Positions 48,519-56,988 of a stretch of DNA of 64,000 nucleotides are shown here, in pieces (position 1 is the first letter of the stretch; every line of letters begins with the position of its first letter). This DNA comes from Sphingopyxis sp. H073 (GTDB lineage Bacteria > Pseudomonadota > Alphaproteobacteria > Sphingomonadales > Sphingomonadaceae). The translations under genes and the position numbers were made by a program. The stretch lies in the NCBI RefSeq assembly GCF_001468395.1, contig NZ_LNSG01000005.1:248001-312000 (forward strand), read 5' to 3'. The notes under the pieces were generated by a model. The model did not search any database, was not told the DNA's origin, and saw only the letters and a list, made by a program, of their open reading frames with translations.

Positions 48519-50197
48519 TGCGTGAAGTCGTCCCGCCTGCACCGAAGGCGCCGCCCCTCGTCTGGTCGAACGGCCAGCTGATGCGAACCGAGACGCTGGC
48601 GCGCGAGGTTGCGGCGCCGCGGATGATGTCGGTGCGCTCGATCGTCTCGGGCCACCCGGCGAAGGGTCTGACCCCGGCGCGCCTGGCGAGCCTTCTCCTC
48701 CAGGCCGAGCAGGGCGACATGATCGCCTATCTCGAGCTCGCCGAGGAGATGGAGGAGAAAGACCCCCATTATCTGTCGGTGCTCGGTACCCGGAAGCGCG
48801 CGGTCGCGCGCATGCCGATCGAAGTCGAGGAGGCCGACGACAGCGAGGAGGCGAAGGCTGACGCACAGCTCGTCCGCGACTGGCTGGATCGGGACATGCT
48901 CCAGGCCGAGATCTTCGACATCATGGACGCGGTCGGCAAGGGCTTCAGCGTGACCGAGATGATCTGGGATCTTCAGCCCGGCCTTTGGCAGCCCGAGGAT
49001 CTGAAATGGCGCGACCCGCGCTGGTTTGAATTCGACCGGGTCAACGGCGAAACCTTGCGGCTGCGCACCGCCGGCGAGCCCGAGGCGCTGCCCGCCGGCA
49101 AGTTCATCGTCCACTTCCACAAGGCGAAGTCGGGCCTCCCCATTCGTGGCGGTCTTGCGCGTGTCGTCGCCTGGGGATGGATGTTCAAGAATTTCTCGAT
49201 CAAGGACTGGGTCAGCTTCCTCGAGACATACGGCATGCCGCTGCGCGTCGGTCGCTATGACAATGGCGAGACCGAGGACAATATCGAGATCCTCGCGCGC
49301 GCCGTCGCCGATCTCGGCGCGGACGCCGCGGCCGTCTTCCCGAAGACGATGGAGGTCGAGTTCATCGACGGCAAGGGCGGCAGTGCGCCCAGCGACCTCT
49401 GGCGATCGATGGCCGAATATATCGACGACCAGGTGTCGAAGGTCGTGCTCGGCCAGACCAACACCACCGACGCAAAGGCCGGCGGGCTCGGTTCGGGGCA
49501 AGCCGAGGTGCATGACGGCGTGCGCGAGGATATCGCCGATGCCGACGCCGTGATGGTCGCCGCGACCCTCAACCGCGATTTCGTCAAGCCGCTGATCATC
49601 TTCAACCGCGGGCCGCGCCGGAAATATCCCCGGCTGAAAATCGGCAAGCCCGACGAGGTCGACGTCAAGGCGATGACCGAAGCGGCGGCGGCGCTGGTCC
49701 CGCTGGGTGTCAAGGTCGGCGCCGACCAGATCCGCGAGCGTGCCGGATTGCCCGCCCCTGAAGCGGGCGAAGACGTGCTGACGGCCGCCGCATCGCCGAC
49801 CCCGGAAAATTTGCCCGTAGGAGCCCCTCCAGGCACCGCACCCGCCCAGCCCCAGCGCTCGGGTACCCGACTCGGCCTCTTAGACCCTCTTAAACGGCCT
49901 GACGGGCAAATCGGTACCGCCAGCGCACCCCCCAATGATCCATCCAGCCGCGATGCGATCGACGAGGCCGCCGATTCCTTCCTCGACGACTGGACCGCGC
50001 TGGTCGATCCCGTTCTGTCGCCGGTCGAGCAACTGATCGCGTCGGCCTCTTCGCTCGAGCAGGTCCGCGACGGGCTGACCGGGCTTATCGAACGGATGGA
50101 CGCCGGCGAGCTGACCGGGATGCTCGCCCTCGCAGGCTTCGCCTCGCGTCTCGCCGGCGATGCCGCGCAGCAGGGTGACGAGCGGGAGGCGAGCTGA
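48518..50197 (+). CDS. Portal protein (Mu gp29-like, DUF935)
   Basis: A 559-residue protein with the DUF935 blocks MIAYLELAEEMEEKDPHYLSVLGTRKRAV, GKGFSVTEMIW, FIVHFHKAKSGLP, YGMPLRVGRYD and LGQTNTTDAKAGGLGSGQAEVH. It forms the dodecameric DNA channel of the head. The last 130 residues contain a Pro/Ala-rich linker (about residues 425-460) before a helical end. It overlaps the next gene by one base. Confidence 0.9.
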   Translation: MREVVPPAPKAPPLVWSNGQLMRTETLAREVAAPRMMSVRSIVSGHPAKGLTPARLASLLLQAEQGDMIAYLELAEEMEEKDPHYLSVLGTRKRAVARMPIEVEEADDSEEAKADAQLVRDWLDRDMLQAEIFDIMDAVGKGFSVTEMIWDLQPGLWQPEDLKWRDPRWFEFDRVNGETLRLRTAGEPEALPAGKFIVHFHKAKSGLPIRGGLARVVAWGWMFKNFSIKDWVSFLETYGMPLRVGRYDNGETEDNIEILARAVADLGADAAAVFPKTMEVEFIDGKGGSAPSDLWRSMAEYIDDQVSKVVLGQTNTTDAKAGGLGSGQAEVHDGVREDIADADAVMVAATLNRDFVKPLIIFNRGPRRKYPRLKIGKPDEVDVKAMTEAAAALVPLGVKVGADQIRERAGLPAPEAGEDVLTAAASPTPENLPVGAPPGTAPAQPQRSGTRLGLLDPLKRPDGQIGTASAPPNDPSSRDAIDEAADSFLDDWTALVDPVLSPVEQLIASASSLEQVRDGLTGLIERMDAGELTGMLALAGFASRLAGDAAQQGDEREAS

Positions 50198-50685
50198 TGG
50201 ATATCGGCCGCGGGCTGTTCGACGCCTGGTTCGATTTCGGCCGCCCGACCGCGGCGCCGCATCGGAACGCCGCGGGTGCGATCGTCGTTGCGCCCGTCGA
50301 CGCACCGCGCTTCGACCATGATCTCGCGGGTAAGCCCACCGGTCTGCTCGTCGAACCGGGAGCCGCGCTGGGCCAGGCAGACCGCGCGCGGCTCCAGATT
50401 GATGCAATCGGAGCCACGGTGGCGACCGTGCTGCACGCCCTGCGCGAGGACGACGGGTCGATCTCCCGCCGAGCCTGGTACAGCCGCGACCCGCAAGTGA
50501 CGATCGACGCATGCTTGGGTCAGGCGGGGCGCCATATCAGTATCGCGGCAATTCCGGGTTATAGGCCCAACGCGGGCGGCTTTGTCCGGTACCGCGGCGT
50601 TGACTGGCAGCTCGCAGGTGTACTGGACGGCGGCGTCGGCACGGCGATCGGCGACGGCAGCGGCCGCGCTCTGATCGAGGGCTGA
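50197..50685 (+). CDS. Phage protein between portal and gpF
   Basis: A 162-residue protein of mixed alpha/beta character (WFDFGRPTAAPHRNAAGA, RLQIDAIGATVATVLHAL, YRPNAGGFVRYRGVDWQLAGVL). A gene of this size occurs here in some alphaproteobacterial Mu-like phages. Function not known; a role in head assembly is likely from context only. Confidence 0.55.
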   Translation: MDIGRGLFDAWFDFGRPTAAPHRNAAGAIVVAPVDAPRFDHDLAGKPTGLLVEPGAALGQADRARLQIDAIGATVATVLHALREDDGSISRRAWYSRDPQVTIDACLGQAGRHISIAAIPGYRPNAGGFVRYRGVDWQLAGVLDGGVGTAIGDGSGRALIEG

Positions 50686-50686
50686 G

Positions 50687-51874
50687 ATGGCCGACGACGC
50701 GATTCCGGTCGGCCTGCCACCGCGCGAGGCGGTCGAATGGTTCCGCGCTAAAGGCTTTGTCTTCGGATTCTCGTGGCAGGATGTCGAACGCGAGGAGCAC
50801 GGCCGCGCCTTCACGGTCGCCAAGGCGATGACGCGCGATGTTCTCGAGACAATCCGCGAAGCGGTCGACCGGGCGATCGCCGAGGGCGAGACGCTCCAGA
50901 TGTTCGCGAAAGAGCTGCGCCCGCGGCTGGAGGCGGCGGGCTGGTGGGGTCGGCGGGAAATGACCGACCCCGCGACCGGCGAGACCGAGCTCGTCCAGCT
51001 CGGCAGTCCGCGGCGGCTGAAGACGATCTTCGAGACCAACATGCGCACCAGCTATGCCGCCGGGCGATGGGAGCGGATCGAGCGGAACAAGCGCGCCTTT
51101 CCCTACCTCGAATATGTGTCGGTGATGGACGGGCGCGAACGGCCGCAGCATCACGCCTGGCACGGCACCGTGCTGCCGGTCGACGATCCCTGGTGGGACA
51201 CGCATTATCCGCCGAACGGCTGGGGTTGCCGCTGCCTGCCCAAACCGGTGTCGCGCGGCCAGGCCGAACGGCGCGGGCTGAAGCTGACGCCGCCGCAGGC
51301 CTTTCCCGATCGCCAGTGGATCAACCGCCGCACCGGCGAGATCCAGTCGATCGAGCGCGGCATCGATCCGGGCTGGGATTATCATGTCGGCAAGGCGCGG
51401 AGCGATGGGCTGGCGCCGACGCCCTATCGCGGCGACGGCCTCGCGGCGATGAGCAGCGTCTCAGGCGTCCATGCGAAGGCCGTGAGCGCCTTCTTGTCCG
51501 CCTTCGGCATGACGACCGAGGCGGCGCAGATCGCGGGTACCAGCTTCGTCGACGCCGGCGGCTGGCCGATTGCGATCGCGGCGAGCTGGTTTCTGGACCA
51601 AGGCGCGACCGTGCTGCCCGCGGGCCTCGCCGCGTCCGGGCTCGTCGACGTCGGAACCGCGATCCGTTCGCCCGCCGAGATCCGCTGGCTCTGGATCGCC
51701 GCGAAGGATGGACCGGTGCAACTCGTCCGCCGCTATTTCGGGCCGGCCGACGCCGCCGGCAACGTGATGGTCGTCGATATCGCGCGCTGGTGGCGCGCGC
51801 GTCGCGTCTCCGCCGATCGCGCCGCCATGATGCGCAAGGGCATCGTCGCCTGGTCATCGAACGACAGCCGATAG
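50687..51874 (+). CDS. Head morphogenesis protein gpF-like with extra C-terminal domain
   Basis: A 395-residue protein. Residues 45-185 match the minor head protein/gpF domain (LETIREAVDRAIAEGETL, FETNMRTSYAAGRWER, MDGRERPQHHAWHG, PPNGWGCRCLP). From about residue 255 a separate domain follows (SWFLDQGATVLPAGLAASG, EIRWLWIAAKDGPVQLVRRYFG, VMVVDIARWW) that resembles the PBECR class of barnase/EndoU/RelE-like nucleases seen at the ends of phage head proteins. Such domains may be injected with the DNA. The domain call is tentative. Confidence 0.8.
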   Translation: MADDAIPVGLPPREAVEWFRAKGFVFGFSWQDVEREEHGRAFTVAKAMTRDVLETIREAVDRAIAEGETLQMFAKELRPRLEAAGWWGRREMTDPATGETELVQLGSPRRLKTIFETNMRTSYAAGRWERIERNKRAFPYLEYVSVMDGRERPQHHAWHGTVLPVDDPWWDTHYPPNGWGCRCLPKPVSRGQAERRGLKLTPPQAFPDRQWINRRTGEIQSIERGIDPGWDYHVGKARSDGLAPTPYRGDGLAAMSSVSGVHAKAVSAFLSAFGMTTEAAQIAGTSFVDAGGWPIAIAASWFLDQGATVLPAGLAASGLVDVGTAIRSPAEIRWLWIAAKDGPVQLVRRYFGPADAAGNVMVVDIARWWRARRVSADRAAMMRKGIVAWSSNDSR

Positions 51875-51933
51875 CCTCTGGCCCGAATCGGACGGGCATG
51901 CCATGACCGCGATGGGCGCTGCCCTCATTCCCC

Positions 51934-51975
51934 TGAAATAGTTCATCTGACGCGGCTTGCCCGCCGCCTTCATAG
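51934..51975 (+). promoter_or_regulatory. Predicted activator-dependent promoter of the head gene block
   Basis: TGAAATAGTTCATCTGAC at 51934-51951, differing by one base from 40956-40973, with TCATAG at 51970 in the position corresponding to TCAAAG at 40992 (both 36 bases from the motif start). A weak GCCCG/CGGGC hairpin lies just upstream (51881-51897). Consistent with a second transcription unit under the same activator. Confidence 0.6.
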
Positions 51976-52022
51976 CACCCTCATCGACCGGCGCAGGGCC
52001 GGACGCGGGGAGCGTTGTCCAG

Positions 52023-53120
52023 GTGAACAGGGGGAAGAAACCGTGCGTTGACCAATATGCCGTGGGCGGCGCGATCGCGATCGCGTCGGCCGCCGGTCAG
52101 GAGAGCACGCCCCCCAAGGTCATCCAGCTTTTCCGCATTGGCGCGCACCCGTCACGCAACGGCAAGCCGCCAGTCATCCGTATCGACGATCTTGCCCATG
52201 CCGAGCGCATCGTCGCGGCCAGCGCCGCCTATCACAGCTCGAACGACATGGTCATCGACTATGATCACCAGTCGGTGTTCGGCGCCAAGCCTGGTGTCGG
52301 CGGCCGCGCCCCCGCCGCGGGCTGGGCGCCCAAGCTGTTCGCCAACGACGAAGGCATCTTTGCCGAGGTCGACTGGACCGAGGGCGCGGCCAGCGCGCTC
52401 ACGAAGCGCGAGTATCGCTATATCTCGCCGGTCTTCACCCACGATCGGCAGGGACGCCCGATCGCCGTCATCAACGCGGCGCTGACCAACACGCCGTCGC
52501 TCGATCTCGCCGCAGTGGCGAGCGCCCTTTCACAAACCGATGGAGACGAATCCATGAATTATGGACCCATCGCCAAGGCATTGGGCCTTGGCGAAGACGC
52601 GACCGAGGAGGAAGTCCTCCGCGCGATCGCGAACATGAATGGCAGCGCCGCCACGATGACGGCGATCGCCACGGCGCTCGGCGCCGAAGCCACGGCCGAT
52701 CTGGTCGCCGCGGCGACCGCGCTGAAGGCGAAGGCCGACAACGCCGGTAATCCCGACCCGGCGAAGTTCGTCCCGGTCGAAACCGTCGCGCAGCTGACCC
52801 AGTCGGTCCAGTCGCTCTCCGCCGGCCTCGCCGCCGTGCAGGAAACGAACCGCAAGGCAAAGATCGATGCGGCGCAGGCCGATGGCCGCCTGCCCCCCGC
52901 GCTCGTCGCCCATGCGTCGTCGATCACCGACGAAACCGCGCTGGACGCCTTCCTGGGCGCGCTGTCGCCTGGAGCGCTCGGCAAACCGGCGGTCGAGGGC
53001 GATCCTGGTAGCGCCAGCGGCCAGCTGACCGCCGAAGAACTCGCCGCCTGCACTGCGCTGGGCGTGACCGAGGAAGAATTCATCGCCGAGCGCGATGGTG
53101 ACGCGAAGGGAGCGAAATAA
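52023..53120 (+). CDS. Phage protease/scaffold (Mu gpI-like)
   Basis: Head maturation protease with a C-terminal scaffold part (gpI/gpZ type). The protease region has MVIDYDHQSVFG (His) and EYRYISPVFTHDRQGRPIAVINAALTNTPSLD (the conserved strand and Ser/Thr-Asn region). The scaffold part (from about residue 165) is Ala-rich and helical. The frame is open to a TTG at 51957, but the predicted promoter's -10 lies there. GTG 52023 has GGGGAG 10 bases upstream and is preferred; GTG 52062 is also possible. A likely internal start at ATG 52554 (MNYGPIAKAL) may yield a separate scaffold protein. Confidence 0.8.
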   Translation: MNRGKKPCVDQYAVGGAIAIASAAGQESTPPKVIQLFRIGAHPSRNGKPPVIRIDDLAHAERIVAASAAYHSSNDMVIDYDHQSVFGAKPGVGGRAPAAGWAPKLFANDEGIFAEVDWTEGAASALTKREYRYISPVFTHDRQGRPIAVINAALTNTPSLDLAAVASALSQTDGDESMNYGPIAKALGLGEDATEEEVLRAIANMNGSAATMTAIATALGAEATADLVAAATALKAKADNAGNPDPAKFVPVETVAQLTQSVQSLSAGLAAVQETNRKAKIDAAQADGRLPPALVAHASSITDETALDAFLGALSPGALGKPAVEGDPGSASGQLTAEELAACTALGVTEEEFIAERDGDAKGAK

Positions 53121-53527
53121 TGGCGTTGGCCGCTGAAAAGGGGACCAAGTCCCGCGATGGCAAGACGTACAACCGCGCGGTCGCGGCGAACGTCAAGATC
53201 TGGCAGGGCGCCTTCGTGGCGCTCAGCGCGACCGGCTATGCCACGCCTGGTGCGGTCGCAACGACGCTGAAGGCGGATGGTATCGCGCTTTCGACCGTCG
53301 ACAACACCGGCGGCGCCGCCGGCGACAAGACCGTCGAGGTGGAAAAGGGCGTTTTCCAGTTCAAGAACAGCACCGCCGGCGACGCCATCGCGATCGCCGA
53401 TATCGGGAACGATTGTTACATCGTCGACGATGAAACCGTCGCCAAGACCAACGGCGGCGCCACCCGCTCCATCGCCGGAAAGATCGCAGACGTGGACGCC
53501 CAGGGCGTCTGGGTCCGCATCGTCTGA
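53120..53527 (+). CDS. Capsid decoration/cement-like protein
   Basis: A 135-residue beta-rich protein (KTYNRAVAANVKIWQGAFVALSATGYATPG, VEVEKGVFQFKNSTAGDAI) located between the protease and the major head gene, where Mu-like phages carry a head decoration protein. No motif proves the function. It starts on the last base of the protease stop. Confidence 0.58.
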   Translation: MALAAEKGTKSRDGKTYNRAVAANVKIWQGAFVALSATGYATPGAVATTLKADGIALSTVDNTGGAAGDKTVEVEKGVFQFKNSTAGDAIAIADIGNDCYIVDDETVAKTNGGATRSIAGKIADVDAQGVWVRIV

Positions 53528-53557
53528 CGCGCGCACCGAAACGAAAGGAAAGCATCC

Positions 53558-54451
53558 GTGATCGTCAATACCGGCAATCTCAAGACGCTCGGGACCGGCT
53601 TCAGCGCCGCGTTCAACCGTGGCCTTGGCCAGGCTGCATCGCAGCTGGGCGTTATCGCCACCACCGTGCCGTCGACCACTGGCCAAAATGAATATGGCTG
53701 GCTCGGCAAATTCCCCAAGATGCGCGAATGGCTGGGCGACCGTGTCATCAACAGCATCTCGCAGTCCGATTATGTGATCAAGAACAAGGACTGGGAAAAC
53801 ACGATCGAGGTCGATCGCAACGACATCGAGGACGACAATATCGGCATCTACAGCCCGCTCTTTACCGAGATGGGCCTCGCAACCGCCGCGCACCCCGACG
53901 AGCTCGCCTGGGGGCTGCTGAAGAACGGCTTCGCCACCAACTGCTATGACGGCCAGTATTTCTTCGACACCGATCACCCGGTGCTCGACGAGAACGGCGT
54001 CGCCTATTCGGTATCGAACAGCGGCGGCGGGGCCGGTTCGCCCTGGTTCCTGATCGACGACACGCGCGCGCTGAAGCCGATCATCTTCCAGGAACGCAAG
54101 AAGGCGCAGTTCGTCGCGAAGGATTCGCCGACCGACGACAATGTCTTCAGCCGCAAGAAGTTCGCCTATGGCGTCGACGCCCGTTACAACGTCGGCTTCG
54201 GATTCTGGCAGTTCGCCTATGGCAGCAAGCAGGCGCTCGACGCCGCTGCCTACAAGGCGGCCCGCGCGGCGATGATGGCGCTGAAGGGCGACTATGGCCG
54301 TCCGCTCGGCATCCGCCCGACCCTGCTGATCGTCGCCCCGGCGAACGAAGAAGCGGCGCTGAAGATCGTCAACAGCGAATATGCCGCCGGCGGTGAAACC
54401 AACCCCTGGAAGGGCACCGCGAAAGTCGAGGTCGTGCCGTGGCTGGCCTGA
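53558..54451 (+). CDS. Major head subunit (Mu gpT-like)
   Basis: A 297-residue capsid protein with gpT-family blocks: LGTGFSAAFNRGLGQ, WLGDRVINSI, YVIKNKDWENTIEVDRNDIEDDNIGIY, TNCYDGQYFFDTDHPV and the C-terminal RPTLLIVAPANEEAALKI and WKGTAKVEVVPWL. GTG start at 53558 with AAGGAAAG upstream, the strongest ribosome-binding site of the block, consistent with high expression. Confidence 0.9.
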   Translation: MIVNTGNLKTLGTGFSAAFNRGLGQAASQLGVIATTVPSTTGQNEYGWLGKFPKMREWLGDRVINSISQSDYVIKNKDWENTIEVDRNDIEDDNIGIYSPLFTEMGLATAAHPDELAWGLLKNGFATNCYDGQYFFDTDHPVLDENGVAYSVSNSGGGAGSPWFLIDDTRALKPIIFQERKKAQFVAKDSPTDDNVFSRKKFAYGVDARYNVGFGFWQFAYGSKQALDAAAYKAARAAMMALKGDYGRPLGIRPTLLIVAPANEEAALKIVNSEYAAGGETNPWKGTAKVEVVPWLA

Positions 54452-55119
54452 TCCGCGTTCGCGCGATCGCGACCTCGCGCCGTCGCGCGGGCCTTGCCTT
54501 CACCCGCGAACCGCTGGTGGTCGGACCGGAAAGCCTGGGCGATGGCCTCGACGCGTTGCGCGCCCTTGCGTCGATCGTCGGCGATCCGGTGCTCGTCGTT
54601 GAGACCAGCGGCGAGGATGATCCCGAAGCCTTTGTCGAGATCGGCCACGACGATCGCCAGGCACTCATCGACATGGCGACTGCGGCCGAGCTCGCGGTCG
54701 ACGAGGACGAGGCGAAGGCGGCGATCGCCGATATCGTCGAGCGGCTGATCGGCACCAAGGAATTGCAGAGCCCGGAAGGGGCCGACGATGAAGGGGACGA
54801 CGCCGCGGCGCCGGAACCGGAGCCCGAGGCAAAGGCGGACGGCGGCACGATCGCGGCCCCCGCTGTTGAAACCCCTCCGGCATCGGACGCGTCGGCGGCG
54901 CCCGGTGAGCAGTCTCGCGCTGGGGCGGACGCATCGGGGGCGGTACCGGCCGCCGGTGCGGACGCAGGGAATCAACCGGAGGACACCCAGCATCCTCCGG
55001 TCGCCGAAGCCAAATCCGGCGATGCTTCGAAGGATGAGCCGGCCCCGTCCACGACGGTTGCCAAACCGGCTCGCTCTTCGGGTCGCAAGCCTGCGGCGCC
55101 CACGAAGGCCGCGGGCTGA
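54439..55119 (+). CDS. Mu gp35-like (HI1506-type) protein
   Basis: A 226-residue protein. The N-terminal 60 residues (IRVRAIATSRRRAGLAFTREP, then DALRALASIVGDPVLVVE) match the small HI1506/gp35 family found after the major head gene. The rest is an acidic Ala/Pro/Glu-rich tail that becomes Lys/Arg-rich at its end and is probably disordered. It may act at the head-tail joint. The GTG start overlaps the gpT stop by 13 bp. Confidence 0.65.
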   Translation: MAGLIRVRAIATSRRRAGLAFTREPLVVGPESLGDGLDALRALASIVGDPVLVVETSGEDDPEAFVEIGHDDRQALIDMATAAELAVDEDEAKAAIADIVERLIGTKELQSPEGADDEGDDAAAPEPEPEAKADGGTIAAPAVETPPASDASAAPGEQSRAGADASGAVPAAGADAGNQPEDTQHPPVAEAKSGDASKDEPAPSTTVAKPARSSGRKPAAPTKAAG

Positions 55120-55191
55120 CGGGGGAAGGCGCGGCGGCTCCTTGCAGATACGCCGCGCCTGACCTCTCCCTCATTTCCAGCATGAGCACCC

Positions 55192-55620
55192 ATGTCGATC
55201 GTCTATGCCACCCTTGCCGATATGCAGGCCACGTTCGAGGAGCGCGACCTTGTCCAGCTCTCGGACTGGGCGGGTGCGGGCGAGATTGACGCGGATCGGA
55301 TCGAGCGCGCCCTCAAAAAGGCCGGTAACGAGATCGACGGCTATGTTTCCGCCAAATACGGTGATCGCAGCGCGCTGCCGGTCCCGCCGCTGCTGACCGA
55401 GATCGCCTGCGACATCGCATTTTACGAGCTGCACCGCTCGACCCCGCCCGAGGGCGTGACCAAGAAGCGCGACAATGCCGTTGCCCGGCTGCGCGATATC
55501 GCCTCTGGCAAGATGAAGATCGACGAGGGCGTCATCGACGCCCAGCCGGCGCGGGCCGGCGCGATCCACTTTGCCGGTCGCAAGCGCTTCAGCCGCGAAG
55601 AGCTGGACGGCTCGCTATGA
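55192..55620 (+). CDS. Mu gp36-like protein (DUF1320)
   Basis: A 142-residue protein with the DUF1320 sequence pattern YATLADMQATFEERDLVQLSD, RIERALKKAGNEIDGYVSAKYG, EIACDIAFYELH and VTKKRDNAVARLRDIASG. It is a head completion/adaptor-type protein. It is followed by gpG with a 4-bp overlap. Confidence 0.85.
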   Translation: MSIVYATLADMQATFEERDLVQLSDWAGAGEIDADRIERALKKAGNEIDGYVSAKYGDRSALPVPPLLTEIACDIAFYELHRSTPPEGVTKKRDNAVARLRDIASGKMKIDEGVIDAQPARAGAIHFAGRKRFSREELDGSL

Positions 55621-56141
55621 GCGGCACGTCCTTCCGCGTCAGCATCTTCGGCGACACCCAGGCGGAGCGTGAAATGGCCGCGCTGGTCGATGCCGGCGAG
55701 GATCTGACCGAATTCAATGACGCGCTCGGCCTGGTGCTCGAGTCGAACACGATCGACCGCTTCGACCGCGAGACCGCGCCCAGCGGCGCGCGCTGGCCCA
55801 AGAGCATGCGCGCCGAGGTCGAGGGCGGCAAGACGCTGACTGACACCGCGCGGCTGAAGGGTTCGATTGCCTATGAATCGAACGCGACCGAGATCCGCGT
55901 CGGCACCAATGTCATCTATGGGGCCATCCACCAGCTCGGCGGCACGATCCGCGCCAAGGGCGGCGGCAAGCTGAAATTCCAGCTGCCCGGCGGGCTGGGT
56001 TTTCGCTCGGTCGAACAGGTCACGATCCCGGCCCGCGAATATCTGGGCTTCGGCGCCGAGGATCGCAGCGACGCCGCGGCGCTGTTCGAGGACTTCTTCG
56101 CTGGCAAGGCGCCCAATCTCTTCGTCGGGGGCCGCGCATGA
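55617..56141 (+). CDS. Virion morphogenesis protein (Mu gpG, tail completion)
   Basis: A 174-residue protein of the phage virion morphogenesis family (PF05069): RFDRETAPSGARWPKSM, GKTLTDTARLKGSI, VIYGAIHQLGGTI and PAREYLGFGAED are the characteristic blocks. It completes tails for joining to heads. 4-bp overlaps on both sides. Confidence 0.87.
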   Translation: MSGTSFRVSIFGDTQAEREMAALVDAGEDLTEFNDALGLVLESNTIDRFDRETAPSGARWPKSMRAEVEGGKTLTDTARLKGSIAYESNATEIRVGTNVIYGAIHQLGGTIRAKGGGKLKFQLPGGLGFRSVEQVTIPAREYLGFGAEDRSDAAALFEDFFAGKAPNLFVGGRA

Positions 56142-56332
56142 TCTGGATCTTTCTCGCCATCATTTGGATCGGCGGCATTTTCGGCCTGATGTCGCAGCGC
56201 TTCATCCGGTCGCGCACCGATGTCTGGCCGCTCGTCGCGATCTGGCCGATCCTGCTGCTCTACATCGTCTTCATCCTGCTCTATGAGGGCGCCGGCCTCG
56301 CCGCGCGCAAGCTTATGGAGCTGCGGCTGTGA
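56138..56332 (+). CDS. Small membrane protein in the morphogenesis block
   Basis: A 64-residue protein with two hydrophobic helices (MIWIFLAIIWIGGIFGLM and VWPLVAIWPILLLYIVFILL) separated by a basic loop. It is coupled by ATGA and GTGA overlaps, so it is translated with gpG and gp37. A membrane protein is unexpected among tail genes; function unknown. Confidence 0.6.
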   Translation: MIWIFLAIIWIGGIFGLMSQRFIRSRTDVWPLVAIWPILLLYIVFILLYEGAGLAARKLMELRL

Positions 56333-56985
56333 TCGCCTCGATCGAGCTCGCCATGATCGCGGCGCTGCGCGTCGTGGCGGAGACCCGTCCGCTCGGCTAC
56401 GCCTGGCGCACGCTCGAAACCTATCCCGAGGAGTGGGACAGCTACCTCAAGGAGAAGGGCGACTGGAAAGCGCCCGCGGCCTGGGCGGTGTTCGCCGGCG
56501 CCACGTCGCTGCGCTTCACCGATCTCGGCGGCATCCGCGTCGAGGGGGCACAGTTCGGCCTGGTCGTCGCGGCGGAGAATTTGCGCAACGAGGCCGCCAC
56601 TCGCCACGGCGGCCCTGAAGGCACGGCGGAGCCGGGCAGCTATCAGCTCGCCCTGGACGCGCTGTCGATCCTCGCTGGCAGCAAGCTCGGCCTCGACATC
56701 GATCCGCTTCAGCCGCGCGCCATCCGCCTCGTCCGGCCCTTCGACGCGCTGAAGGAGCGCAAGGTCTCGATGCTCGCGCTCCAGTTCGAGACCGGCTTCG
56801 AATTCTCGACCTTCCCGGTCAACGCCGAGCTCGACGCTTTCGAGACGCTGCACATGGATTGGGACGTCCCGCCGTTCGGCGGCATCGATGGCGACGACGA
56901 AGAGGACGGCATCCAGCTGCCCGCACCCGCAACCGGTCCCGGCAGCGCCGACGCCGCCGACCATCTGATCCTTCCGCAGGAGTAG
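56329..56985 (+). CDS. Mu gp37-like protein (DUF1834)
   Basis: A 218-residue protein of the DUF1834/gp37 family: an N-terminal helix (IELAMIAALRVVAETR), a central strand pair around AAWAVFAGATSL, and AIRLVRPFDALKERKVSMLALQFETGFEF. It acts at the head-tail interface. The C-terminus is acidic. GTG start with a 4-bp overlap upstream. Confidence 0.8.
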   Translation: MIASIELAMIAALRVVAETRPLGYAWRTLETYPEEWDSYLKEKGDWKAPAAWAVFAGATSLRFTDLGGIRVEGAQFGLVVAAENLRNEAATRHGGPEGTAEPGSYQLALDALSILAGSKLGLDIDPLQPRAIRLVRPFDALKERKVSMLALQFETGFEFSTFPVNAELDAFETLHMDWDVPPFGGIDGDDEEDGIQLPAPATGPGSADAADHLILPQE

Positions 56986-56988
56986 TTC

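Noticed and set aside
51957-52022. TTG start for the phage protease at 51957
   Set aside because: It would lie upstream of the predicted -10 element at 51970 and has no ribosome-binding site; GTG 52023 fits better.
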